This document shows positions 1 to 5,588 of a stretch of DNA of 9,537 nucleotides, one piece after another. Source of the stretch: Paracoccaceae bacterium (GTDB lineage Bacteria; Pseudomonadota; Alphaproteobacteria; Rhodobacterales; Rhodobacteraceae); NCBI GenBank assembly GCA_007131945.1, contig SLPP01000052.1, forward strand, positions 1 to 9,537, given 5' to 3'. Made by a program: the position numbers and the translations under genes. Within the stretch, counting starts at the first letter, position 1; each line of letters starts with the position of its first letter. The notes under the pieces are model-generated. The model was not told the DNA's origin. It did no database searches and saw only the letters and a program-made list of their open reading frames with translations.

Positions 1-51
1 CGCCCACCCGTGCCGTCCGGGCCACGGGCCGGCGGTCCGGGCCGGGCGCCC

Positions 52-83
52 GGGGTCGGGCGATCAGGGGGTCGGGCGATCAG
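52..83. repeat. Two tandem copies of a 16-bp unit at the 3' end of the Trm112-like gene
   Basis: The unit GGGGTCGGGCGATCAG occurs at 52-67 and again, identically, at 68-83. The stop codon of the minus-strand Trm112-like gene (complement of 80-82) lies in the second copy, so the first copy is entirely downstream of the gene and does not alter the protein. Just beyond it is a 12-bp perfect palindrome, CCGGGCGCCCGG (42-53), which could fold only into a short stem and has no T-run in either direction, so I do not call a terminator. The first 79 bases otherwise hold no gene I can support. Confidence 0.85.
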
Positions 84-352
84 GGGTCGAGTTCGCGCGC
101 CTCGGAGGCGAGCATGATCGGGATGCCGTTGCGGATCGGGAAGGCGAGCCGCGCGGTGCGCGAGATCAGTTCCTGGCGCTCGGCGTCGTAGCCGAGCTGG
201 CCCTGGGTCACCGGGCAGACCAGTGCCTCGAGCATCCTGCGGTCGAAGCGGGGCTTTCCCGGCGGGGTATCGGGGCCGGTGCCGGGGCCAGTGCCGGGGC
301 CGGGGCCGGAACCTGTGCCGGAGGCGGGATCGGATGGCGGCGTGTCGGTCAT
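80..352 (-). CDS. Trm112-like small protein (UPF0434/YcaR type) with a Gly/Thr/Pro-rich N-terminal extension
   Basis: A 90-residue protein. Residues 36-90 match the small bacterial Trm112-like family: a hydrophobic LEALVCP motif (Cys46-Pro47), an ELISR stretch near 61-65, and a [11 protein letters not shown] ending (71-81). The CPxC pair of many relatives is CPVT here, so zinc binding through two close cysteines is not expected. Eukaryotic Trm112 activates methyltransferases; the role of the bacterial relatives is less certain. Residues 1-35 are low complexity, built partly from Gly-Thr-Gly-Pro tetrapeptides encoded by a 12-bp repeat. The start at 352 is chosen because it overlaps the upstream LON-domain stop as ATGA, which favours translational coupling. 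A start at Met40 (complement of 235) would give a 51-residue protein closer to the conserved core, so the extension may not always be translated. It is the last gene of the operon. Confidence 0.8.
   Translation of the reverse strand: MTDTPPSDPASGTGSGPGPGTGPGTGPDTPPGKPRFDRRMLEALVCPVTQGQLGYDAERQELISRTARLAFPIRNGIPIMLASEARELDP
271..318. repeat. 12-bp in-frame minisatellite inside the Trm112-like gene
   Basis: Four consecutive 12-bp units begin at 271, 283, 295 and 307: CGGGGCCGGTGC, CGGGGCCAGTGC, CGGGGCCGGGGC and the more diverged CGGAACCTGTGC. On the minus strand each unit encodes four residues, giving the GTGP/GPGP/GTGS tract of the protein's N-terminus. Because the unit is a multiple of three, gain or loss of copies would lengthen or shorten the linker without a frameshift. 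Confidence 0.85.
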
Positions 353-1011
353 TGCACCTGATCCTCGGACGTGCCGCTCTGGCCGCGCAGCGTGAATTCC
401 ATCAGCGTCACCAGCGTCTCGCGCCGGGTGGTCAGCGAGGGCGCCTCGAGCAGCGCCTGCTTCTCCTCCGGCGCGAAGGGGCAGAGCATCGAGAGCGAGT
501 TGATCAGGAGCTCCTCGTCGGCCTCCTTCAGGCTGCCCCAGTCGGTGGAGAGCTCGACGGCGCGGAAATAGCGCGCGAGGATGTCGAGGAAGCGCGTCTT
601 GTCGAAGCCCGGATCGGTCTCGGCCGGGCCGGTGTCGCGTTCGAATCCCGCCCAGTCGACATGCGCGCGCCGGTAGGGCGCGAAGCCCTCGACCTCGCCG
701 GTCAGGCGGAAGCGCGAGATGCCGCTGAGCGTGATCATGTAGCGCCCGTCCTCGGTCTCGGAAAACGCCGTCAGCCGGCCGGCGCAGCCGATCGCGTGCA
801 GCCGGGGCGACTCGCTGCCCGAGACCTTTTCCGGCACCGCGCGCGGCTGGATCATGCCGATCAGCCGCTCGCGCGTCTTCATGCAGTCGTCGAGCATGGC
901 CAGGTAGCGCGGCTCGAAGATATGCAGCGGCAGCCGCGCCCGCGGCAGAAGCAGCGCCCCCGGCAGCGGGAAGATCGGGATCGTCGCGGGCAGGTCGGCG
1001 GGGCTGAGCAT
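349..1011 (-). CDS. LON peptidase substrate-binding domain protein
   Basis: A 220-residue protein that corresponds to the N-terminal substrate-binding domain of Lon and lacks the AAA+ and protease domains. The signature is at the start: [13 protein letters not shown] (11-23) followed by [10 protein letters not shown] (27-36), then the conserved IGMIQP (51-56), a short GRL/GRY region and SRFRL (99-103). Stand-alone LON-domain proteins of about 200-225 residues are common in alphaproteobacteria; their function is not settled, with a role in substrate recognition or protein quality control usually assumed. It starts 26 nt after the thioredoxin stop and its own stop overlaps the Trm112-like start, so the three genes form one operon. 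No good Shine-Dalgarno sequence lies ahead of the ATG at 1011 (the preceding bases read CCTCAGCGTC), which suggests dependence on translation of the upstream gene. The start is placed here because the conserved motif begins only ten residues later. Confidence 0.9.
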   Translation of the reverse strand: MLSPADLPATIPIFPLPGALLLPRARLPLHIFEPRYLAMLDDCMKTRERLIGMIQPRAVPEKVSGSESPRLHAIGCAGRLTAFSETEDGRYMITLSGISRFRLTGEVEGFAPYRRAHVDWAGFERDTGPAETDPGFDKTRFLDILARYFRAVELSTDWGSLKEADEELLINSLSMLCPFAPEEKQALLEAPSLTTRRETLVTLMEFTLRGQSGTSEDQVQ

Positions 1012-1037
1012 GACGCTGAGGTAATGCGCGGGCAGGC

Positions 1038-1943
1038 TCAGGCAAATATCATCGAGCTGAGCCGTCTGCGGCCCTTCTGCACCAGCGGATCGGTCGGCTT
1101 GAGCGCGTCGAAGATGGTGAAGAGCTGCGCCTTGGCGGCGCCGTCGTTCCAGTCGCGATCGCGGCGGAAAAGCTCGAGCAGCTCGTCGATGGCGCCGGCC
1201 GTGTCGCCGCGCGCATGCAGCGCCTGGGCCAGTTCGAAGCGCGCCTGGTGGTCGTCGGGGTTCGCCTCGAGCGCGGCGCGGAACTCCTCGACCGGGCCGG
1301 CATTGGCGGCCTGGCGGGCGAGCGCGAGCTGGGCGCGGGCGGCCTCGATCTCTTTCGCCTGGGCGATGGCGGCCGGCGCGTTGGCAATGAGCGCCTCGGC
1401 CTGGTCGAGCTCGCCCATCGCGACATGGGCGCGGGCGAGGCCGCCGAAGGCCGCGGCATTCTCGGGTTCCTCGCCGAGGATCGCGGCGAAGAGCTGCGCG
1501 GCATCGACCGCGGCGCCCTCGGCGAGCAGCTTCTCGGCCTCCTCGAGCGCTGCGCCGAGCCCGCCATCGCCGGCCAGCCCGGCGAGCTTCTCGACGAAGC
1601 TCTTCAGCTCCGACGGCGGCAGCGCGCCCTGGAAGGCATCGACCGGCCGGCCCTGCCAGAAGGCATAGACGGTGGGGATCGACTGGATGCGCAGCTGCGC
1701 GGCGATCATCTGGTTCTCGTCGACATTGACCTTGACCATGCGCACCTTGCCGCGCGCCGCCGTCACCGCCGCCTCCAGCGCCGGGCCCAGCGTCTTGCAC
1801 GGCCCGCACCAGGGCGCCCAGAAATCGACGATGACCGGCACTTCCTGGCTCGCCTCGACGACATCGGCCATGAAGCTGGCCTCGGTGGCGTCCTTGATGA
1901 GCGGGGCGGCCTGCGCGGCCTTCGGTTCCGATATTCCGAGCAT
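1038..1943 (-). CDS. cnoX: Thioredoxin with C-terminal TPR-like region (CnoX/YbbN family)
   Basis: A 301-residue cytoplasmic protein with no signal peptide. Residues 15-120 form a thioredoxin fold: [14 protein letters not shown] (37-50) carries the active-site Cys46 and Cys49, VNVDEN follows at 72-77, and the cis-proline motif IPT is at 89-91. Residues about 125-295 are Ala/Leu/Glu-rich helices of TPR type ([45 protein letters not shown]). This architecture is that of CnoX/YbbN chaperedoxins. E. coli YbbN has lost the first active-site Cys, whereas this protein keeps an intact CGPC and should be redox active, possibly also acting as a holdase. The start at 1943 has a strong Shine-Dalgarno sequence (GGAGAGGA, six bases upstream on the minus strand). 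It is the first gene of the operon with the LON-domain and Trm112-like genes and is divergent from the peroxidase. The name rests on architecture; the chaperone role is inferred. Confidence 0.93.
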   Translation of the reverse strand: MLGISEPKAAQAAPLIKDATEASFMADVVEASQEVPVIVDFWAPWCGPCKTLGPALEAAVTAARGKVRMVKVNVDENQMIAAQLRIQSIPTVYAFWQGRPVDAFQGALPPSELKSFVEKLAGLAGDGGLGAALEEAEKLLAEGAAVDAAQLFAAILGEEPENAAAFGGLARAHVAMGELDQAEALIANAPAAIAQAKEIEAARAQLALARQAANAGPVEEFRAALEANPDDHQARFELAQALHARGDTAGAIDELLELFRRDRDWNDGAAKAQLFTIFDALKPTDPLVQKGRRRLSSMIFA

Positions 1944-1972
1944 GACTGTCCTCTCCGGATTGCGCGTTGGAC

Positions 1973-2003
1973 CCTATATGCGCATGGCGGGCGCAAAGGC
2001 CAA
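1973..2003 (-). promoter_or_regulatory. Candidate promoter for the thioredoxin-LON-Trm112 operon
   Basis: On the minus strand a -35-like TTGGCC (complement of 1998-2003) is followed 17-19 bp later by an AT-rich CATATAGG (complement of 1973-1980), from which CATATA or TATAGG can be taken as the -10 element. It lies about 30 bp upstream of the thioredoxin start, in an otherwise GC-rich gap. The match is partial and was judged by eye. Confidence 0.45.
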
Positions 2004-2025
2004 GGGGGCGCCCGCCGGCGCGCGC

Positions 2026-2055
2026 TTGACCGGGCGCGCGGGCACGATAGCTACT
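2026..2055 (+). promoter_or_regulatory. Candidate promoter for the gpx-deacetylase pair
   Basis: TTGACC (2026-2031) is a good match to the alphaproteobacterial -35 consensus. The -10 region is weak: TAGCTA (2048-2053, spacer 16) or GCTACT (2050-2055, spacer 18). Transcription would begin near 2060, leaving a leader of about 20 nt that contains the GGGAGAAG ribosome-binding site at 2068-2075. The divergent -35 elements lie about 22 bp apart, so a regulator bound between them could act on both operons. Confidence 0.45.
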
Positions 2056-2078
2056 CACCGGACGGATGGGAGAAGCGC

Positions 2079-2606
2079 ATGCGGGCAATCCTTCTCGGGC
2101 TGGGTCTGGGGCTTTCGCTGCTGGTCGCGACCGCGCTGCCGGCGCGCGCCTTCACCTTCACCGCGATCGAGGGCACGCCGTTACCGCTCGACGCCTGGCG
2201 CGGCCGGCCGGTGCTGGTGGTCAACACCGCCTCGCTCTGCGGCTTCACGCCGCAATACACCGACCTGCAGGCGCTGCACGACCGCTACGCCCGGCGCGGG
2301 CTCGTCGTGCTCGCCGTGCCCTCGGACGACTTCAACCAGGAACTGGACAGCAACGAAGCGGTGGCCGAGTTCTGCCAGATCCAGCTCGGCCTCGACATCC
2401 CGCTGACCGAGATCACGCCGGTGACCGGGCCCGGCGCGCATCCCTTCTACCGCTGGCTCGCCGAGGAACACGGGGCGCGGCCGCGCTGGAACTTCAACAA
2501 GGCGCTGATCGGGCCCGAGGGTGAGTTCCTCGGCTTCTGGGGCGCGACGACGCGGCCGACCGCGCGGGTGATCACGCGGGCGATCGAGGCGGCGCTGCCG
2601 CGCTGA
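2079..2606 (+). CDS. Exported glutathione peroxidase-family thiol peroxidase
   Basis: A 175-residue protein of the GPx family, which reduces hydroperoxides with thiols. Residues 1-24 are a clear signal peptide (Arg2, a Leu/Gly-rich core, ending PARA), so it is expected in the periplasm. NTASLCGFTPQY (49-60) carries the peroxidatic Cys54, and WNFNKALIGPEGE (137-149) carries the conserved Trp137 and Asn138. The third catalytic position, Gln of the CNQF motif in classical GPx, is PSDDF here (81-85), so Asp84 replaces Gln and there is no Cys at 82. Cys99 (AEFC) lies where thioredoxin-dependent GPx enzymes keep their resolving Cys, so thioredoxin-like rather than glutathione reduction is more likely (inference). 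The start at 2079 has a Shine-Dalgarno sequence (GGGAGAAG) three bases upstream and gives the complete signal peptide. Its stop overlaps the deacetylase start (TGATG). Confidence 0.9.
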   Translation: MRAILLGLGLGLSLLVATALPARAFTFTAIEGTPLPLDAWRGRPVLVVNTASLCGFTPQYTDLQALHDRYARRGLVVLAVPSDDFNQELDSNEAVAEFCQIQLGLDIPLTEITPVTGPGAHPFYRWLAEEHGARPRWNFNKALIGPEGEFLGFWGATTRPTARVITRAIEAALPR

Positions 2607-3796
2607 TGCCGGCGCCTCTCTTCATCGGCTCGGAAATCTATCGCCGCTCCAGCTACGGCGGGAGGCACCCGCTCGCCATCCCGCGCGTCTCGACGGTGAT
2701 CGACCTCACCCGTGCGCTGGGCTGGCTGCCGGCGGCGCAGTACCGCACGAGCCCGCGCGCGCGGCCCGCCGCGCTGACCGCCTTCCACACGCCCGACTAC
2801 GTCGCCGCCCTGGTCCGGGCCGAGGCCGAGGGCGCGGTCGATGAGGCCACCCGCGACCGCCACGCACTCGGCACCTTCTCCAACCCGGTCTTCCCCGAGA
2901 TCTTCCGCCGCCCGGCGACCGGCGCGGGGGGCGTGATGCTGGCCGCGGAGCTGGTCCGGCACGGCGGTATCGTCCATGTCCCCGGCGGCGGGACGCATCA
3001 CGCGCTGCCCGACCGGGCGAACGGCTTCTGCTACATCAACGACCCGGTCCTGTGCCTCCTGCGCCTGCGCGCGCTGGGCATGCGGCGGATCGCCTATGTC
3101 GATGTCGACGCGCATCACTGCGACGGTGTCGAGGCGGCCTTCGGGGGCGCGGGCGACGTGCTGATGCTCTCGGTCCACGAGGAGCGCCGCTGGCCCTTCA
3201 CCGGCGCGCTTTCCGACGACGCGGGCGGCAACGCCTTCAACCTGCCGGTGCCGCGCGGCTTCGGCGATGCCGGCATGGCGGCGGTGCGCGAGCGGCTGAT
3301 CCTGCCGGCGCTGGAAGCCTTCGAGCCCGAGGCGATCGTGCTGCAATCGGGCGCCGACGGGGTGACCGAGGATCCGCTCTCGCGGCTGGAGATGTCGAAC
3401 GGGGCGCATGCGGCGATGGCGCTGGCGCTGGCCGGCATGGCGCCGCGGCTGATCGTGCTGGGCGGCGGCGGCTACAATCCGTGGTCGGTCGCGCGCTGCT
3501 GGACGCGGCTCTGGGGCGCGCTCAACGGCCACCCGATGCCCGACCGCCTGCCGCCCGAGGCCGAGGCGGTGCTCGAGGCACTGGAATGGCGCGGCCGGGC
3601 CGGGGGGCGGGCGCCGCCGGCGGCATGGAGGACGACGCTCGCCGACCCGCCCCGGCCGGGCCTCGACCCGGCGGCGCTGACGGGCCGCATCGCCGCCCTG
3701 CGCGCGCGCCTGCCGGGCCTCGCGGAGCGGATGGCGGCGCTTGCCGGGGCGCCACGAATGGCGCCACCCTTGCCCGCGATGGATGCCGACCGGTAA
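2606..3796 (+). CDS. Histone deacetylase-family protein (AcuC/HDLP type)
   Basis: A 396-residue zinc-dependent deacetylase of the arginase/deacetylase fold, close in length to AcuC. The active-site set is complete: His131-His132 (GGGTHHA), GFCYIND (140-146), zinc ligands Asp168 and His170 in DVDAHHCDG (166-174), charge-relay Asp166 and Asp173, zinc ligand Asp251 in QSGADG (247-252), and Tyr290 in GGGGY. From memory, the first six positions carry the same numbers as in Aquifex HDLP. In bacilli AcuC deacetylates acetyl-CoA synthetase; members of this fold also act on acetylated small molecules, so the substrate here is open. The region after about residue 325 is Pro/Ala/Arg-rich and variable. 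The start overlaps the peroxidase stop by one base, which indicates translational coupling; no acs or acetoin genes lie in the window. It is cytoplasmic, whereas its coupled partner is exported. Confidence 0.92.
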   Translation: MPAPLFIGSEIYRRSSYGGRHPLAIPRVSTVIDLTRALGWLPAAQYRTSPRARPAALTAFHTPDYVAALVRAEAEGAVDEATRDRHALGTFSNPVFPEIFRRPATGAGGVMLAAELVRHGGIVHVPGGGTHHALPDRANGFCYINDPVLCLLRLRALGMRRIAYVDVDAHHCDGVEAAFGGAGDVLMLSVHEERRWPFTGALSDDAGGNAFNLPVPRGFGDAGMAAVRERLILPALEAFEPEAIVLQSGADGVTEDPLSRLEMSNGAHAAMALALAGMAPRLIVLGGGGYNPWSVARCWTRLWGALNGHPMPDRLPPEAEAVLEALEWRGRAGGRAPPAAWRTTLADPPRPGLDPAALTGRIAALRARLPGLAERMAALAGAPRMAPPLPAMDADR

Positions 3797-3918
3797 CACC
3801 GCGACGGAATCTGCGCCGCCGTGCCGAAAGCCGCTTGCCGTACATCCCGGCGCGTGGCTGCATCGATTCGGGACCGGCCTGGCCGCGATCACCACGTACA
3901 AGTATAACGGAGCAGACC

Positions 3919-4545
3919 ATGTCGAGCAGGCAAACGATAATCGCTGCAATGGCAGCACTTCTCGTCACCCCGGCGGCAGCGCAGGACGTCACCCTGTCCT
4001 GGGGCGCGACGCTGACCTCGAACTACATGTCGCGCGGCGCGACGCAGTCGGACAACAAGCCCGCCTTCCAGCCCTGGGCCGAGGTCGGGCTGCACGGCTT
4101 CTATGCCGGGATCTGGGCCTCGAACGTGCGCTTTCCGGGCGATCCCGATCGCGACCGGGTCGAGATCGACCTCTATGCCGGCTACCGGTTCGATCTCGGC
4201 GGGGCGAGCTTCGATGTCGGCTACGAGCGCTACATCTACAACCGCTCGGGCGACTGCTGCGGCGAGCTTTACGGCCGGGTCGATATCGAGGCGGGCAGCG
4301 GCGGTGCCTTCGGCGGCATCTCCTTCGACCCCGGGGACGGATTCCGGATCGCCGATGCGAATGTCGGCGTGCGCATGATGCTGATCGAGCCGCTCAGCGG
4401 CTCGGCGCAGATCGGCCGGTCATACGGTTCGAACTACGGCAATATCGGCGTGAGCTACGCGATCATGCCGAATGCCGAGATCGACCTGCGCTACCATCGC
4501 GGCACCGACAACAGGCTCGTCGCCTCGGTCGGCGTCAGTTTCTGA
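3919..4545 (+). CDS. TorF-family putative outer-membrane porin
   Basis: A 208-residue protein with a signal peptide (residues 1-21, cleavage after PAAA before Gln22) and a mature part of short amphipathic strands ending in Phe208 (VGVSF), the terminal aromatic typical of BAM-inserted barrels. The mature N-terminus LSWGATLTSNYMSRGATQS (26-44) and the following aromatic/Gly pattern (FYAGIWASNV, DLYAGYRFDLGG, FDVGYERYIYN) match the TorF-type family, formerly a conserved proteobacterial hypothetical. The transported substrate is unknown. Adjacent Cys113-Cys114 sit in a loop-like GDCCGELYG segment and are the only cysteines. The start at 3919 is set by CGGAG (3908-3912) and a complete signal peptide. 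It is probably monocistronic: 122 bp separate it from the deacetylase and a strong hairpin follows its stop. The upstream gap has no convincing promoter; TATAAC at 3903-3908 sits too close to the start for a normal leader. Confidence 0.85.
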   Translation: MSSRQTIIAAMAALLVTPAAAQDVTLSWGATLTSNYMSRGATQSDNKPAFQPWAEVGLHGFYAGIWASNVRFPGDPDRDRVEIDLYAGYRFDLGGASFDVGYERYIYNRSGDCCGELYGRVDIEAGSGGAFGGISFDPGDGFRIADANVGVRMMLIEPLSGSAQIGRSYGSNYGNIGVSYAIMPNAEIDLRYHRGTDNRLVASVGVSF

Positions 4546-4564
4546 TCGCGACTCGGCAGCGGAT

Positions 4565-4595
4565 CCGGGCGTGCCGCCGGCGCGCCCGGTCATTT
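4565..4595 (+). terminator. Probable intrinsic terminator of the porin gene
   Basis: Bases 4565-4575 pair with 4579-4589 to form an 11-bp stem (ten Watson-Crick pairs and one T-G wobble) around a 3-base GCC loop, followed by TCATTT (4590-4595). The stem begins 19 bp after the porin stop codon. The T-run is short but the stem is very stable, and its position between the porin and the sdh leader supports a role as terminator. Confidence 0.7.
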
Positions 4596-4629
4596 CCCAT
4601 CCCGGCCGGAACACGTCGTCCGGGAAAGC

Positions 4630-4658
4630 GTGATCACTGAAGATTTTTCTGTGATCAC
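4630..4658. promoter_or_regulatory. Paired GTGATCAC palindromes upstream of sdhC (candidate operator)
   Basis: The self-complementary octamer GTGATCAC occurs at 4630-4637 and again at 4651-4658, with 13 AT-rich bases between. The repeat period of 21 bp is two helical turns, so dimers bound at both would face the same side of the DNA. The second copy extends to the 10-bp palindrome TGTGATCACA (4650-4659). The pair lies 140-170 bp before sdhC, in the most AT-rich patch of the window, after the porin terminator. The same bases could also form an RNA hairpin, but no T-run follows. No regulator is assigned. Downstream, TATTCA at 4739-4744 is a possible -10, without a convincing -35. Confidence 0.5.
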
Positions 4659-4786
4659 AAGGGCGAAAAACCTCGCGCGCCAGGCCCCGAGGCCGGTCGA
4701 TAGTGGCATTCGAGGCGTGACTTGGCCGAAAAAACCGCTATTCATCCCCCTGAAGCCGGCGCGCCGCCTGGTTGCGCCCGCCACCA

Positions 4787-4794
4787 AAGAGGGA
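4787..4794 (+). promoter_or_regulatory. Ribosome-binding site that fixes the sdhC start
   Basis: AAGAGGGA lies six bases before the ATG at 4801. The reading frame stays open upstream to a GTG at 4630, but that codon lies inside the palindrome pair and has no ribosome-binding site, and the added 57 residues look unlike SdhC. The ATG at 4801 gives the normal SdhC N-terminus. Confidence 0.8.
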
Positions 4795-4800
4795 CCGATC

Positions 4801-5187
4801 ATGGCTGACGTGAACCGGGGCAACCGGCCGCTTTCCCCGCATCTCCAGATCTACCGGCTGCCGATGACCGCGCGGCTGTCGATCCTGCACCGGATCACCG
4901 GCGCCGGGCTGACGCTCGGCGCGCTGCTCGTCGTCTGGCAGTTCATCGCCGCCGCGATCGGGCCGGGCTACTCGGCCTTCGTCGACGGGCTCCTGAGCTC
5001 GATCCTCGGCCAGCTGATCCTGATCGTCAGCCTCTGGGCGCTCAGCTACCACGCGCTCAACGGCATCCGGCATCTGTGGTGGGACATGGGCAAGGGGTTC
5101 GACCTCGACTTCACCGAGAAGGCGAACTACGTCGTGCTCGGCGGATCGGTGGTGCTGACGCTGATCTTCATCCTGGCGATCTGGTGA
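4801..5187 (+). CDS. sdhC: Succinate dehydrogenase cytochrome b556 subunit
   Basis: A 128-residue membrane anchor of Complex II that helps bind heme b and ubiquinone in the cytoplasmic membrane. The family motifs are present: RPLSPHLQIY (9-18), SILHRITG (27-34) with Ser27 and Arg31, which correspond to quinone-site residues of E. coli SdhC, and SYHALNGIRHLWWD (82-95) with His84 as the expected axial heme ligand. Three hydrophobic segments lie at about 32-53, 65-87 and 108-127. It is the first gene of sdhCDAB; sdhD begins 11 bp after its stop, and the stop merges with the next ribosome-binding site (TGAGGGAGG). Length and motifs are normal for the family. Confidence 0.97.
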   Translation: MADVNRGNRPLSPHLQIYRLPMTARLSILHRITGAGLTLGALLVVWQFIAAAIGPGYSAFVDGLLSSILGQLILIVSLWALSYHALNGIRHLWWDMGKGFDLDFTEKANYVVLGGSVVLTLIFILAIW

Positions 5188-5198
5188 GGGAGGCAGGC

Positions 5199-5579
5199 AT
5201 GGGTTACCGGACCGATTACGCCCGCGTGCAGCAGCTCGGCTCGGCGCATGAGGGCGTCGGCCACTGGTGGGGGCAGCGCATCTCGTCGCTGGCGCTCATC
5301 CCGCTGACGCCCTTCTTCGTCATCCCCTTCGGCCGGGCGCTGGGCGGCGGCCACGAGGCGATCGTGGCGACCTACTCGACCTGGGGCAACGCCTTCGTCG
5401 CCGTGGCCTTCCTGCTTGTCGGCTTTTGGCACCTGGCCCAGGGGCTGCAGGTGGTGATCGAGGATTACGTGCCGAAAAAGGCGCTGCGCGTCGGGCTGAT
5501 CCTGGGCAACACGCTGCTGTGCGGCGCCTTCGCGCTCGCCGGCGTCTTCGCCATCCTGACCATCCTGCTGCGCGGCTGA
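5199..5579 (+). CDS. sdhD: Succinate dehydrogenase hydrophobic membrane anchor subunit
   Basis: A 126-residue second membrane anchor of Complex II. Alphaproteobacterial SdhD motifs are present: GSAHEGVGHWWGQR (14-27), LALIPLTPFFVIP (31-43) and FWHLAQGLQVVIEDY (76-90), in which His78 is the expected heme b ligand and Asp89-Tyr90 match the DY pair near the quinone site of E. coli SdhD. Three membrane segments fall at about 29-47, 64-86 and 98-122. The start at 5199 has a strong ribosome-binding site (GAGGGAGG, 5186-5193). With SdhC it holds the catalytic SdhAB dimer on the cytoplasmic face. sdhA begins 9 bp after its stop. Confidence 0.96.
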   Translation: MGYRTDYARVQQLGSAHEGVGHWWGQRISSLALIPLTPFFVIPFGRALGGGHEAIVATYSTWGNAFVAVAFLLVGFWHLAQGLQVVIEDYVPKKALRVGLILGNTLLCGAFALAGVFAILTILLRG

Positions 5580-5588
5580 GGACGATCC

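Noticed and set aside
3880..3908. TGGCCG (3880-3885), 17 bp, TATAAC (3903-3908) as a porin promoter
   Set aside because: Spacing and -10 are good but transcription would start about four bases before the ATG and exclude the CGGAG ribosome-binding site; the -35 match is only three of six.
2447..3958. A 503-codon open frame antisense to the deacetylase gene
   Set aside because: It lies opposite a complete deacetylase with all catalytic residues and has the low-complexity composition of a GC-driven shadow frame.
4661..4738. Repeated GAAAAACC / GAAAAAACC words in the sdhC leader
   Set aside because: They are short A-tracts with different flanks, and no symmetry or regular spacing supports a site.
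4630..4800. In-frame GTG extension of sdhC by 57 codons
   Set aside because: There is no ribosome-binding site at 4630, the GTG is inside the palindrome pair, and the SdhC family starts at the ATG at 4801, which has a good ribosome-binding site.
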